Below are positions 32,574 to 41,774 of a stretch of DNA of 64,000 nucleotides, piece by piece (position 1 is the stretch's first letter; each line of letters starts with the position of its first letter). The translations under genes and the position numbers were made by a program. This DNA comes from Cohnella herbarum (GTDB lineage: Bacteria > Bacillota > Bacilli > Paenibacillales > Paenibacillaceae). The DNA is taken from positions 6,320,001 to 6,384,000 of the forward strand of contig NZ_CP051680.1 in NCBI RefSeq assembly GCF_012849095.1. The letters are read 5' to 3'. Below the pieces are notes generated by a model that did not search any database, had not been told where the DNA came from, and saw nothing but the letters and a program-made list of their open reading frames with translations.

Positions 32574-34224
32574 AACGTTAATCGTGGACGATGAAGCCCG
32601 GATACGCAGGGGCATCGAACGGTTGGTCAGATCCTGCGGGGAGGATTGGGAAATCGTAGCTACCGCAAGCGACGGAGAGGAAGCGTTGGAGTGCTTTCAC
32701 CAGCATCAAGGAGCAATCGATTTGTTGATTACCGACGTGAAGATGCCGGAGATGGACGGCCTAACGTTGATCAAAGAAGCGAAGAAGCAGTATTCGTTCT
32801 ATCCGCTATTGATTAGCGGCTACGACGATTATGCCTACCTCCAGACGGCGATGCGGGAGGGCGCGCTGGATTATTTGTTGAAGCCGGTAGACCGCGAACA
32901 GTTCCGTTCGAGGATGGCGGAGATTCGCACGATCATTAACAATGGCCGTTATCAGACCCTGAAGAGAGGGGAGATGGAGCGGGAATCCGAGAAGCTGAAG
33001 AAGTCGAGGCAAATCCAAACGTTGAGCTATATTACTTCCGTGGGCATCGACATGACTACGCTAGGATATTGGGTGGACGAATTCCCCAAAGGAACGTACG
33101 TCCTCTTATCCATACGGATGGACACGTTGCCCGTTAAGACGAGGAGCTATAAGGCGAACGATTGGAAAGCCTATTTCTATGCGCTTGAAAATATAATGAC
33201 CGAGGTGCTGGACGATCAATTCCGGCAAACCGACCGCCTCGGGTGGAACTGGCGGGGAGCCGAATCGGATTTTTGGATGCTGCTGTTCAGCCCCGACCCC
33301 GAATACGAATGGGACAATGCCGCGCACGACTTGGCCCTGCGAGTACGTTCCGCCATTCAGACGTATACGCCTTTTTCGGTATCCGTCGCTTACGGCGATG
33401 CCATCGAGGATTTGTATTTATTGCCCGAAGCGAAGCGCCAAGCTTTAGCTCTTATGAACTATCGATTCCTTAACGGAGGCAACCGGGTTTTCCGGCCGCT
33501 CGGCATGAGTGACGAGGGGAAGCCCGCGGGAACCGGGGATAAGGATTTGTCTCCGATCGCCCAGAAGCTTAAGCGGAGCGTAGAGCAGGGGAATTCGGCG
33601 GAAGCGTCCGAGATGACCAAGCAATTTTTCGACCAGTTGGATCGGTTGGAATCCCCCGCCCAATTGCAGAACGCGGTGCAGAACGCGATGATTCTGATTC
33701 ATTCGGCGGGTCTGGAGAGCAATCGCGGAATCGCGAATTCGGCGACGCTCGAAGAGGAATTGCACAAGGCGGAGAGGGCAACGAATCTGCAAGAGCTGAA
33801 AACTTGCGTGAAGCAATTGACGGACCGCGTCATCGAAGACATTCGAAAGATCAGGGAGAACAGCAACTTGAAGCCCGTAGAGCAAGCGAAAGGGTGGATC
33901 AACGAACGTCTGGATCAGGAAATCACGATCAAGAAAATCGCCGATCAAGTGTATATGAACCCGACGTATTTCAGCGAGTTGTTCAAGATGCAGACGGGGG
34001 AAACCGTACTCGACTATTTAACGAGGCAAAGAATCGACAGGGCGAAGGAGCTGCTTGGCGATCACAAATTGAAATTGCAGGACATCTGCGGGCGAATCGG
34101 TTATCAGGACGTTAAGTATTTCAGTCGGTTGTTCAAGCATTCTACCGGGCAAACCCCTTCGAAATTCAGGGAGCAGTTACTCGTTCAGGGTGAAGGAGCG
34201 GATGGATATGGAAGCGAGTCGTAA
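32560..34224 (+). CDS. YesN-type response regulator with AraC domain
   Basis: 554 residues. Receiver domain with D10-D11-E12, phospho-acceptor D59 (LLITDVKMPEMDG) and LKPVD. A coiled linker (RGEMERESEKLKKSRQ) follows, and the C-terminal ~100 residues (ITIKKIADQVYMNPTYFSELFKMQTG ... LQDICGRIGYQDVKYFSRLFKHSTG) are the DNA-binding module. It probably activates the transporter operon at 34761 and perhaps the isomerase gene. Confidence 0.93.
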   Translation: MQKIRTLIVDDEARIRRGIERLVRSCGEDWEIVATASDGEEALECFHQHQGAIDLLITDVKMPEMDGLTLIKEAKKQYSFYPLLISGYDDYAYLQTAMREGALDYLLKPVDREQFRSRMAEIRTIINNGRYQTLKRGEMERESEKLKKSRQIQTLSYITSVGIDMTTLGYWVDEFPKGTYVLLSIRMDTLPVKTRSYKANDWKAYFYALENIMTEVLDDQFRQTDRLGWNWRGAESDFWMLLFSPDPEYEWDNAAHDLALRVRSAIQTYTPFSVSVAYGDAIEDLYLLPEAKRQALALMNYRFLNGGNRVFRPLGMSDEGKPAGTGDKDLSPIAQKLKRSVEQGNSAEASEMTKQFFDQLDRLESPAQLQNAVQNAMILIHSAGLESNRGIANSATLEEELHKAERATNLQELKTCVKQLTDRVIEDIRKIRENSNLKPVEQAKGWINERLDQEITIKKIADQVYMNPTYFSELFKMQTGETVLDYLTRQRIDRAKELLGDHKLKLQDICGRIGYQDVKYFSRLFKHSTGQTPSKFREQLLVQGEGADGYGSES

Positions 34225-34534
34225 ATTCGCGTGGACTTGGAAGGTTAAAATGGACTGTTTGGACGCGTACATTGCGCTGCACGCGGATCCGTGGCCGGAA
34301 ATGATGGCCGAGCATTCACGCGCGGGCATTCGGAATTATTCGATTTTTCAGGAGGGCAACCTTTTTTTTTATTGTTTTGAATGCGACGACGTGGACAAGG
34401 CGTTCGCGATCATCGCCGAAAGCGAAGTATGCAACCGTTGGAATGCGCTGACTTCGCGAATGGTCGAAGGTTCTTTCGACATGCGGGAAGCGGAACCGAT
34501 CCGGCCAATGCGGGAAGTGTTTTATTTGAAGTGA
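34208..34534 (+). CDS. rhaM: L-rhamnose mutarotase
   Basis: 108 residues. AGGAG is 9 bp before ATG 34208 (3 bp before the ATG at 34202); the start overlaps the regulator gene by 17 bp. The family pattern is clear: FAWTWKVKMDCLDAYIALHADPWPEMMAEHSRAGIRNYSIF, where the His of LHADPWPE is an active-site residue, and the ending REVFYLK. It interconverts the alpha and beta anomers of L-rhamnose, which argues for rhamnose as the substrate of this locus. Confidence 0.9.
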   Translation: MEASRKFAWTWKVKMDCLDAYIALHADPWPEMMAEHSRAGIRNYSIFQEGNLFFYCFECDDVDKAFAIIAESEVCNRWNALTSRMVEGSFDMREAEPIRPMREVFYLK

Positions 34535-34547
34535 GACTTGGCGATTG

Positions 34548-34580
34548 AAAACCGGACGCTGAATAGACGTTCGGTTTTTT
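34548..34580 (+). terminator. Terminator after rhaM
   Basis: AAACCG-ACG paired with ACG-CGGTTT across a short loop, followed by a T run. Confidence 0.75.
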
Positions 34581-34589
34581 GACGTTAAG

Positions 34590-34626
34590 AAATAGACCGC
34601 AGCCGTTTGGCGATAGCGGTCTATTT
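34590..34626. repeat. 11-bp perfect inverted repeat
   Basis: AAATAGACCGC and its complement enclose 15 nt, between the rhaM terminator and the transporter operon. It may be a second terminator or an operator. Confidence 0.5.
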
Positions 34627-34760
34627 GCGGTTTCATTTATTCCTGACATCATGACCCGAAGTATAACCCCCCAATCCGAGTAATGTCCCCTACTGAGGTC
34701 ATCCCGACAACTGTATCTTTAAACCACGAGAACAACGCAGAGAGAAAGGGGAGACGCGAA

Positions 34761-36296
34761 ATGGCCGAGGCGGAATACGTACTGGAGCTGAAAGGCATCA
34801 CGAAAATATTCCCGGGAGTTAAAGCTCTGGACGACGTCTATTTCAAATTGAAGCCCGGGGAAATTCACGCTTTGATGGGCGAGAACGGCGCTGGCAAATC
34901 GACCTTCATCAAAGTGATCACGGGCGTTCATTCTCCGGAAGAAGGCGACATGATCTTAAACGGGCAGAAGGTTTCGTTTAATCATCCGACGGATGCCCAG
35001 AAGGCCGGAATCGCGGCGATCTATCAGCATGTGACGAATTATCCCGATTTGAGCGTGACGGAAAACATCTTCATGGGCCACGAGAAAGTTCAAAAGGGAA
35101 CGAAACGCATCCGTTGGAGCGAAATGCACGAGGAAGCGGGCAAGTTGCTGAAGGAATTGGGCGCCAGCTTTAGTCCGAAAACGCTAATGGGCGCGCTCAG
35201 CGTAGCCGAGCAGCAAATCGTCGAGATCGCGAAAGCGCTGTCGGTGGACGCGAAGATCATTATCATGGACGAACCGACGGCCGCGTTAACGAAGAACGAG
35301 AGCGAGGAGCTGTACCGGATTACGGAACGGCTTCGCGACAATGGAGCATCGATCATCTTCATTTCTCACCGCTTCGAGGATATGTACAGGCTGGCTAGCA
35401 AAGTTACCGTATTCCGGGATTCGAGATATATCGGCACATGGGACGTAGACGGCATTTCGAATTCCGATCTAATCGTCGCAATGGTCGGGAGGGAAATCTC
35501 GCAGTTGTTTCCGAAGCAGGAAGCGAAGATCGGAGAAGAATTGCTTCGCCTTGAAGGACTGGGCAAGACGGGTTACTTCGCGGATGTGTCCTTTTCTCTC
35601 CGCAGAGGCGAGATTCTTGGACTGACAGGGCTTGTCGGAGCGGGCCGCACGGAAGTGTGCGAGACGCTGTTCGGAGTAACGAAGCATGACAAAGGCAGGA
35701 TTATTTTCAAAGGCGAAGAGTTGAAAGTCAAAAGCCCCAAGGACGCGATGCGCAAAGGCATCGGTTACTTGCCGGAAGACCGGCAGAAGCAGGGACTCGT
35801 CCTTCAATGGGGGATCGGAAGGAATATTACTTTGCCTACGCTGAAGAGTTTTTCTAGCAAAGGCATGTTGAATACCCGCAAGGAGCTGGACACGGCCAAG
35901 CAGTTGGCGGAGAAGGTCGGCGTCAAAGCGAAGAGCGTGTTCACGCTCGCGAGCGCGCTATCCGGAGGTAATCAGCAGAAGGTCGTATTCGCTAAGCTGC
36001 TTACGGGAGATCTCGATATCTTGATTCTGGACGAACCGACCAAAGGGGTCGACGTCGGGGCGAAATCAGCGATCTACGAAATGATCAGCGACTTGGCGGG
36101 TTCGGGATACGGAATCATTATGGTTTCGTCGGAAATGCCCGAGATCATCGGCATGTGCGATAGGGTTGCGGTGATGAGGGAAGGCCGGATTACGGCGGTC
36201 TTGGATCGCGACGGGTTAACGCAAGAGGCGATTCTTAAAGCCTCGATGGATGATACGGCACCCAAGGCGGATGCGACAAGGGGGGCTGGAGCATGA
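34761..36296 (+). CDS. Sugar ABC transporter ATP-binding protein (RbsA/RhaT type)
   Basis: 511 residues from ATG 34761, 8 bp after AAAGGGGA. It contains two fused ATPase domains. The first has Walker A GENGAGKST, LSVAEQQ signature and Walker B IIIMDEPTAA; the second has a degenerate Walker A (GLVGAGRTE), LSGGNQQ and LILDEPTKGVD. This is the standard layout of pentose/rhamnose importers. It overlaps the first permease gene by 4 bp. Confidence 0.95.
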   Translation: MAEAEYVLELKGITKIFPGVKALDDVYFKLKPGEIHALMGENGAGKSTFIKVITGVHSPEEGDMILNGQKVSFNHPTDAQKAGIAAIYQHVTNYPDLSVTENIFMGHEKVQKGTKRIRWSEMHEEAGKLLKELGASFSPKTLMGALSVAEQQIVEIAKALSVDAKIIIMDEPTAALTKNESEELYRITERLRDNGASIIFISHRFEDMYRLASKVTVFRDSRYIGTWDVDGISNSDLIVAMVGREISQLFPKQEAKIGEELLRLEGLGKTGYFADVSFSLRRGEILGLTGLVGAGRTEVCETLFGVTKHDKGRIIFKGEELKVKSPKDAMRKGIGYLPEDRQKQGLVLQWGIGRNITLPTLKSFSSKGMLNTRKELDTAKQLAEKVGVKAKSVFTLASALSGGNQQKVVFAKLLTGDLDILILDEPTKGVDVGAKSAIYEMISDLAGSGYGIIMVSSEMPEIIGMCDRVAVMREGRITAVLDRDGLTQEAILKASMDDTAPKADATRGAGA

Positions 36297-37342
36297 AACA
36301 AACGGTAACGGAATCCGCTGCTTTACAGGGAGCGCGGGAGGGTCAAGACAAGCAAGCCAAATCGGTCAGTTCCTATATCGCGAAGTTCCGGGAACTCGGT
36401 TTGCTCGCGTTTATCGTCCTTCTGGCGGTCGGCGTACAGATTCGAAATCCCAGCTTCCTGACTTGGGAGAACATTAACGACATCGCGACGAATACAGCCA
36501 TTCTCAGTATTCTGGCCGTCGGGATGATGCTCGTCATTATCACGAGAGGAATCGATTTGTCCATCGGCGCGACGCTGGCTCTTTCGGGTATGGTATCGGC
36601 ATTGACCGTAAGCCAATATCCGGATTTGAATCCGCTGCTCGCGATCGCTATCGGCGTCGGGGTAGGCATCGCTTGCGGAATCGTGATCGGATTTCTGGTT
36701 TCGTGGATCAATATTTTGCCGATCATCGCCACGCTAGGCATGATGAACGTCTTCCGCGGACTGACGTTCGAGACGAGCGGAGGCAAATGGGTCAGCGCGC
36801 ATCAGATGCCGGAAAGCTTCAAATCGATCGCGACCGGCTCGGTTTTCGGAATCAACAATCTGATCATGATCGCGATTGTGATCTATATTATTGCTTATTA
36901 CTTCGTCAGCCATACCCGCACGGGAAGAAGGGTGTACGCGGTCGGAAGCAATCCGGAATCCGCGAAGATCAGCGGCATTCGCACGGGTCGGATCCTATGG
37001 CTGGTTTACTCGATTATGGGCGGTCTATCCGGGCTTGCCGGCGTGCTGTGGGTATCGAAGTTTGCTTCGGCGCAAGGAGATACGGCGTCGGGTTACGAGA
37101 TGAGCGTCATTGCGGCATGCGTGCTCGGCGGAGTCAGTATCGCGGGCGGCGTCGGGAAAATCTCCGGGATTATTCTCGGTTCCATCCTGCTCGGGATTCT
37201 GAACAACGCGCTGCCGATGATCAACGTATCCCCGTTCTGGCAAAACTTCATTCAAGGATCGATCATCCTCATCGCCGTGCTGGTCAATGCTCTGGTCAAG
37301 CGGGGAATCGACCGCAATAACTTGATGAGGAGGAAGATCTAG
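36293..37342 (+). CDS. Sugar ABC transporter permease (RbsC type) 1
   Basis: 349 residues with 8-10 hydrophobic segments. Family motifs: GIDLSIGATLALSGMVSAL, MMNVFRGLTF, and SGLAGVLWVSKFASAQGDTASGYEMSVIAACVLGG. It forms a heterodimer with the permease 2 bp downstream, as RhaP and RhaQ do in rhizobial rhamnose importers. Confidence 0.94.
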   Translation: MKQTVTESAALQGAREGQDKQAKSVSSYIAKFRELGLLAFIVLLAVGVQIRNPSFLTWENINDIATNTAILSILAVGMMLVIITRGIDLSIGATLALSGMVSALTVSQYPDLNPLLAIAIGVGVGIACGIVIGFLVSWINILPIIATLGMMNVFRGLTFETSGGKWVSAHQMPESFKSIATGSVFGINNLIMIAIVIYIIAYYFVSHTRTGRRVYAVGSNPESAKISGIRTGRILWLVYSIMGGLSGLAGVLWVSKFASAQGDTASGYEMSVIAACVLGGVSIAGGVGKISGIILGSILLGILNNALPMINVSPFWQNFIQGSIILIAVLVNALVKRGIDRNNLMRRKI

Positions 37343-37344
37343 CC

Positions 37345-38334
37345 ATGGAACATAGATTGATCGCGAACAAGAAGGAATTTACGCTCAAAGGCTTCTTTCT
37401 TCAATGGGAATGGCTACTCGTCCTCCTCATTGCGGCCGTCTTCATCATGAACTCTAACTTGTCGGAGTATTTCTTGGACGGCGACAACCTAAGGGACGCG
37501 ACGATGGGATTTCTGGATAAAGCCTTTATCGTCCTTCCGATGGTTTTCATTATCCTGCTCGGGGACATCGATATTTCCGTCGGTTCGATCATCGCCTTGT
37601 CCTCCGTTATTATGGCGGATTTGTTTAATCACGGCGTGCCGATGGAATTGGCCATGCTGATCTGTCTCGCGGTAGGTACGATCTGCGGTTGGGTCAACGG
37701 GCTGCTGATCGTCAAATACAAGGAGCTGTCGGCGGTCATCGTGACGCTGGCTACGATGATCATCTATCGGGGGATCGCTTACATCCTGTTGGAAGATCAG
37801 GCATCGGGAAAATTTTCGAGCTGGTTCAAGTTCCTCGGCTGGGGATATGTCGGCGGCATTCCGTTTATTCTGATTGCTTTCGTATTTTTCGCCGTTATTT
37901 TCTGGATCTTGCTTCATAAGACGACTTTCGGAAGAATGCTGTACGCGATAGGCAATAACGCTACCACCGCACGGTTCTCCGGCATTCAGGTAGACAAGAT
38001 CAAAGTGATCGTCTTCACCTTGGCGGGCTTAATGTCCGCGATCACGGCGCTGTTCTTGACCTCCAGGATGGGGAGTACCCGCCCGAATATCGCGACCGGA
38101 TACGAGCTTGAAGTTATCGCGATGGTCGTGCTCGGCGGAGTCAGCACGGCAGGGGGCAAAGGCCGGATGATCGGAGCCATACTGGCGATCTTCCTGATTG
38201 GGTTCCTGCGATACGGGCTCGGACTCGTGAACGTATCCGCGCAAATGCTGCTTATTATCATGGGCGTGCTGCTGATCGTCTCCGTGGCGATTCCGCAGTT
38301 GAAGGATCGTTTCGCCTACTCTCGCAAGAAGTAA
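37345..38334 (+). CDS. Sugar ABC transporter permease (RbsC type) 2
   Basis: 329 residues, starting 2 bp after the first permease. Motifs GDIDISVGSIIALSSVIMADL and TGYELEVIAMVVLGGVSTAGGKG identify the family. The N-terminus is shorter than in permease 1. Confidence 0.94.
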   Translation: MEHRLIANKKEFTLKGFFLQWEWLLVLLIAAVFIMNSNLSEYFLDGDNLRDATMGFLDKAFIVLPMVFIILLGDIDISVGSIIALSSVIMADLFNHGVPMELAMLICLAVGTICGWVNGLLIVKYKELSAVIVTLATMIIYRGIAYILLEDQASGKFSSWFKFLGWGYVGGIPFILIAFVFFAVIFWILLHKTTFGRMLYAIGNNATTARFSGIQVDKIKVIVFTLAGLMSAITALFLTSRMGSTRPNIATGYELEVIAMVVLGGVSTAGGKGRMIGAILAIFLIGFLRYGLGLVNVSAQMLLIIMGVLLIVSVAIPQLKDRFAYSRKK

Positions 38335-38466
38335 ATAGCAACAACTTAGAAGCAACAACTTAGAAGGAATGCTCGAACCTGCGTTACAACTCGGTCTTAG
38401 GACTGTTTTGTATAGATGAATTTCATATCAACACCACAAAGAGTTAAAAAAGGGAGGAAAAAGAAA

Positions 38467-39528
38467 ATGAAAAAGTTTTTCGGTATTTTCCTGACGGCCG
38501 TCATGTTCGTCGCCGTACTATCGGCATGCGGCAGCAACAACGCTAACAACGAGGGCGGCGCTTCCGGCAGTCCGGCCGCGAGTGGGGACTCGGGTGCCAA
38601 GAAGAAATTTGCCATCATCTACAAGAATACAGGCAATCCGTACGGCGAGAAGGAAATGGAAGGCTATAAGAACGCGATCGAAGAGCTCGGCTACGAAGCG
38701 ATCCTGAGAGCTCCGGACCAACCTACGGCGGAAGCTCAAATCACGATGATCGACGAATTGATCTCCCAGAAGGTCAACGCTTTAGCGATCGTCGGCAACG
38801 ATCCGGACGCGCTTCAACCGGCTTTGGAGAAAGCGATGAACGCGGGCATCAAGGTTCTGTCCTTGGATTCCGCGGTTAACGCGGAAAGCCGCATGCTGCA
38901 TATCAACCAAGCGGATCCCGAGCGTATCGGCCGCACGTTGGTCGAAGGTATGGTCGAGATGATCGGCGGCTCCGGCGAAATCGCGATTCTGAGCGCGACT
39001 TCCCAAGCGACGAATCAAAACCTGTGGATCGAATGGATGAAAAAAGAATTGGAAGATCCGAAATACAAAGACGTAAAATTGGTCAAAGTCGCTTACGGCG
39101 ACGATCTGCGCGACAAGAGCGTATCCGAAACCGAAGCGTTGTTGAAATCCTACCCGAACCTTAAGGGTATTATCTCCCCGACGACGGTAGGCGTGGCGGC
39201 GGCAGGTAAAGTTCTGACGGACAAAGGCTTGAAAGGCAAAGTTCAATTGACGGGTCTAGGCTTGCCGAGCGAAATGGCCGCCTATATCGAAAGCGGCGTG
39301 TGCCAATGGATGTACCTGTGGAACCCGCTTGACGTAGGTTATCTTGCAGGCCACGCTGCGGACGCATTGGTGAACGGTACGATCACCGGCGCCGTAGGCG
39401 ACAAACTCACGGCAGGCAAATTGGGCGAGAAGGAAATCATCGCCGACGGCGAAGGCACGCAAATTATGCTAGGCGATCCGTTCAAATTCGATGCTTCCAA
39501 CATCGCGGAATGGAAAGGCGTTTATTAA
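38467..39528 (+). CDS. Sugar ABC transporter substrate-binding lipoprotein (RhaS/RbsB type)
   Basis: 353 residues from ATG 38467, 9 bp after GGGAGG. The lipobox is VLSAC, followed by an Asn/Ser/Gly-rich tether. The periplasmic-binding fold (KKFAIIYKNTGNPYGEKEMEGYKNAIEELGYEA ... AIVGNDPDALQPALEKAMNAGIKVLSLDS) resembles the rhamnose-binding RhaS. It is the transport receptor for the preceding ATPase and permeases and is clearly distinct from the sensor lipoprotein at 29702. Confidence 0.93.
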   Translation: MKKFFGIFLTAVMFVAVLSACGSNNANNEGGASGSPAASGDSGAKKKFAIIYKNTGNPYGEKEMEGYKNAIEELGYEAILRAPDQPTAEAQITMIDELISQKVNALAIVGNDPDALQPALEKAMNAGIKVLSLDSAVNAESRMLHINQADPERIGRTLVEGMVEMIGGSGEIAILSATSQATNQNLWIEWMKKELEDPKYKDVKLVKVAYGDDLRDKSVSETEALLKSYPNLKGIISPTTVGVAAAGKVLTDKGLKGKVQLTGLGLPSEMAAYIESGVCQWMYLWNPLDVGYLAGHAADALVNGTITGAVGDKLTAGKLGEKEIIADGEGTQIMLGDPFKFDASNIAEWKGVY

Positions 39529-39545
39529 GATTCGGAATAAGGACG

Positions 39546-39573
39546 AAGAGACCAGCCACTCGCTGGTCTCTTT
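39546..39573 (+). terminator. Terminator of the rhamnose-type transporter operon
   Basis: An 11-bp stem AAGAGACCAGC/GCTGGTCTCTT with loop CACTC and a short T run. The ~200 bp after it (to 39775) show no gene. Confidence 0.85.
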
Positions 39574-39789
39574 CCATTCGAGCCGGGCTTGGCCGTTATC
39601 CGAAGAACGGGACAGGATGTTTCCGATAACCCCGCTTATTCATCCGCTCTTGCAACCTCAAGTCGGATTATCGGATGTCAGGCTTCCGAATCCCGTTTTC
39701 CAACCTCGGCTTAATTCTTTACACTGAATAGAGAACAATCCCTCTTCCAGGCAGCAGGGAAAAACGACATCATTCGGAGGTAGAGAAAC

Positions 39790-39969
39790 TTGACTCACAT
39801 TGAAATGTTACGTCGTCGGAGCGAAATTCTGAAGCGCAATATCGGATCGATGATCCTGAAGGATAACAAACGGGGTTTAAGCGGGCAAGAGAATCTATTC
39901 TATCAAGACATGGTTAAAAAATGGCATCAGAACGAATTCGAGATTCATGCGATGAGCAAAAAAGAATAG
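39790..39969 (+). CDS. Small basic protein, 59 aa, unknown
   Basis: A TTG start 9 bp after GGAGG, with a terminator directly after the stop. The product starts MTHIEMLRRRSEILKRNIGS, is helical and basic, and contains ENLFYQDMVKKWHQNEFEI. It has some similarity in size and character to Fur-regulated basic proteins, but not enough to assign it. Confidence 0.6.
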   Translation: MTHIEMLRRRSEILKRNIGSMILKDNKRGLSGQENLFYQDMVKKWHQNEFEIHAMSKKE

Positions 39970-39978
39970 TTCGAGCAT

Positions 39979-40019
39979 AAGGCCCCGACAGACTGCGCGA
40001 AGCAGCTTGCCGGGGCCTT
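39979..40019. terminator. Bidirectional terminator
   Basis: A 9-bp stem AAGGCCCCG/CGGGGCCTT between the small basic protein gene and the convergent Hcp-like gene, with A/T ends on both sides. Confidence 0.8.
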
Positions 40020-40024
40020 TGCGT

Positions 40025-40600
40025 TTAGGTTTTGACGTTTTGCTTGAAGTTCCAACCTCCCGTGGTCGGAGGACTCTTGCTACCGTCCGGACGGGTAGGG
40101 AAGTAGCTTAATTTAATGGCATCGAATTTCAATTGAATCGTTTCGCGCTCATTGTCGAATTCGTAGTCGGCCAAGATGATCGAGCTAAGATCGATGGAGA
40201 GCAATGGAGCGGGGGAATCGCCCCTAGTCACGATAACGAGTTGCCCGTTCTTAATATACGTTCCGGCTAACGCGGCTTGGAATAAAGGGATGGAGGAGGA
40301 GTCAACGGATTTCGCGAGCGTAAAATGATCGAGAACGGCTTTGCCGGCAGAACCTCCTCCGCCTGCCGCGGCGGAATTCGCCGAACCGTTGGAAACGCCG
40401 AATTGAACATCGGTCAACTCGATCCAGCGTTCATAGTTTCTTGCGGTAGATTCTCCAACAATGCCGTCCAATTTCAGATACACGCTATGGGTCGGCGGGA
40501 GCGGCGTTTCGGCTGTCGATACCGACGCTGCGGAAGCCGCGCCGGATACCATCATCAAGATTCCGATAACGACGAGGAGTTTCGTTCTTAATTTTCGCAT
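40025..40600 (-). CDS. Secreted Hcp-like (type VI tube protein fold) protein
   Basis: 191 residues from ATG 40600 (AAGGGTG upstream), with a signal peptide ending near residue 25 (GAASAAS). The mature part follows the Hcp1 pattern: VYLKLDGIVGESTARNYERWIELTDVQFGVS, a Gly-rich loop, KAVLDHFTLAKSVDSSSIPLFQAAL, and QLKFDAIKLSYFP. Hcp builds the tube of type VI secretion systems in Gram-negatives. No other such component is visible here and the protein is exported by a signal peptide, so it is probably an extracellular protein using the same ring fold. Confidence 0.75.
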   Translation of the reverse strand: MRKLRTKLLVVIGILMMVSGAASAASVSTAETPLPPTHSVYLKLDGIVGESTARNYERWIELTDVQFGVSNGSANSAAAGGGGSAGKAVLDHFTLAKSVDSSSIPLFQAALAGTYIKNGQLVIVTRGDSPAPLLSIDLSSIILADYEFDNERETIQLKFDAIKLSYFPTRPDGSKSPPTTGGWNFKQNVKT

Positions 40601-40609
40601 GGAGGTCAC

Positions 40610-40657
40610 CCTTAATAGAGAGATTGACTAGCCATACATCCCTATTCTCTATTAAGG
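40610..40657 (-). promoter_or_regulatory. Leader hairpin overlapping the Hcp-like gene's ribosome site
   Basis: A perfect 12-bp inverted repeat (CCTTAATAGAGA and its complement). On the minus strand the 3' arm ends in AAGG, the first bases of the AAGGGTG ribosome site, so folding could hide the site and control translation. On the plus strand the arm is followed by six Ts, so a terminator in that direction is also possible. Confidence 0.55.
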
Positions 40658-40681
40658 TTTTTTAGAACATGCAATGGCTTC

Positions 40682-41500
40682 TTATCTCGGCAAAGGGTAT
40701 CGAAGCCGTAGCGCCGCGCAGGCCGACTCTATCGCTTCACGATCCGGCATAACGAAGGATTGAGCCTCGCCGTTACTCGCGGCTGCCGATTGTCTACCCC
40801 GCAATTTCCTCGCGATCGCTGCCGCGAAATACTCGGCCGTTTCAAGTCCTGTGACCGCTCTCTCTTGCAAACTTGTCATCACGCCGGGGAGCACCTCCGG
40901 ATAATCGCCCGGCTCCGCGCCGACGGCCGCCCGGTCGTAGAACGCTTTGACCAACTCCGCACGCGTTGCCCCCGAGCCTTCGACGATTATGAAGGCTTGA
41001 ATGATCATAGCCCGGACTTGCCGGCGCTGGGCAATGCCGCAAAATTTCAGCCCGTCGACCTGCAGATCGTAATCTCCCGGACAATAGGAGCCGGCGACTT
41101 CGCCCCGTTCCACTTTGCAGCCGTATTCGGCTGCCGTATCCCGGATTAAAGCGTACATCCGCTCGAAATCATCGCGGAATCCGGAGCTTGCCGTCGCTTC
41201 GATCGGCAGGATCAAAGAAAGATTTACGACGCCGAGATCAAGCGGAACGGCCGCCCCGCCCGAATTGCGCACGAGCACGGAATACCCCTGACGTTCCAGC
41301 CAACGTACCGCATCGGCCGCCCGGGGAAGCCGACTGTCTTTCGATCCGATGACGAATGCCCGAGGGTGGTTCCATATATGCAATACGGAGGGTCCTCCGG
41401 CTCCCGTTTGCCTGCCGAGCAATTCGTCCAGGGCGAACGGGTAACCGATATCTCCGGGGGAGTTTTCCTTGATCCGATCTATAATCCGCAGTTCATTCAT
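40682..41500 (-). CDS. lipL: Octanoyl-[GcvH]:protein N-octanoyltransferase (LipL)
   Basis: 272 residues. It is a BPL/LplA-fold acyltransferase with GSYCPGDYDL (nucleophile C140) and LKFCGIAQRR (K152), closely matching Bacillus LipL (Cys150, Lys162). VLVRNSGGAAVPLDLGVVNLSL is the family's substrate-binding loop. LipL moves octanoyl groups from GcvH to the E2 subunits of dehydrogenase complexes, after which LipA inserts sulfur. It lies upstream of the Hcp-like gene on the same strand, 81 bp apart. Confidence 0.88.
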   Translation of the reverse strand: MNELRIIDRIKENSPGDIGYPFALDELLGRQTGAGGPSVLHIWNHPRAFVIGSKDSRLPRAADAVRWLERQGYSVLVRNSGGAAVPLDLGVVNLSLILPIEATASSGFRDDFERMYALIRDTAAEYGCKVERGEVAGSYCPGDYDLQVDGLKFCGIAQRRQVRAMIIQAFIIVEGSGATRAELVKAFYDRAAVGAEPGDYPEVLPGVMTSLQERAVTGLETAEYFAAAIARKLRGRQSAAASNGEAQSFVMPDREAIESACAALRLRYPLPR

Positions 41501-41624
41501 CCTCGAAACCCAACTTTCGCTAAGGCTGGAAGCCGATCTTCCCAGTCAGTATAACATCAATTTATTGTTTCACATCATTCTCTCGCCTCTAGCCTACTCC
41601 ATTACGAGGTGAAGATCGGCAAAC

Positions 41625-41774
41625 GTGCAAGAAGTGGTGGACAAATTCAAATCCAACCCCGATTATGGTTATAAAGAAGGAATTGGAAGCGATTTTTTTT
41701 CGCCGGAGGAGCTGGACACGGATGCAAACCATGACAGGCAAAGTTCTATTTTTAGGCGACAGCGTTACGGATGA
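41625..41774 (+). CDS. Possible 49-aa ORF overlapping the hydrolase start
   Basis: A GTG with GAGGTG about 12 bp upstream begins MQEVVDKFKSNPDYGYKEGI and continues GSDFFSPEELDTDANHDR, a protein-like composition, then runs on out of frame past the hydrolase ATG. A T8 run at about 41694-41701 lies inside it. It could be a coupled leader peptide or a remnant of a longer N-terminal module put out of frame. Confidence 0.3.
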   Translation: MQEVVDKFKSNPDYGYKEGIGSDFFSPEELDTDANHDRQSSIFRRQRYG

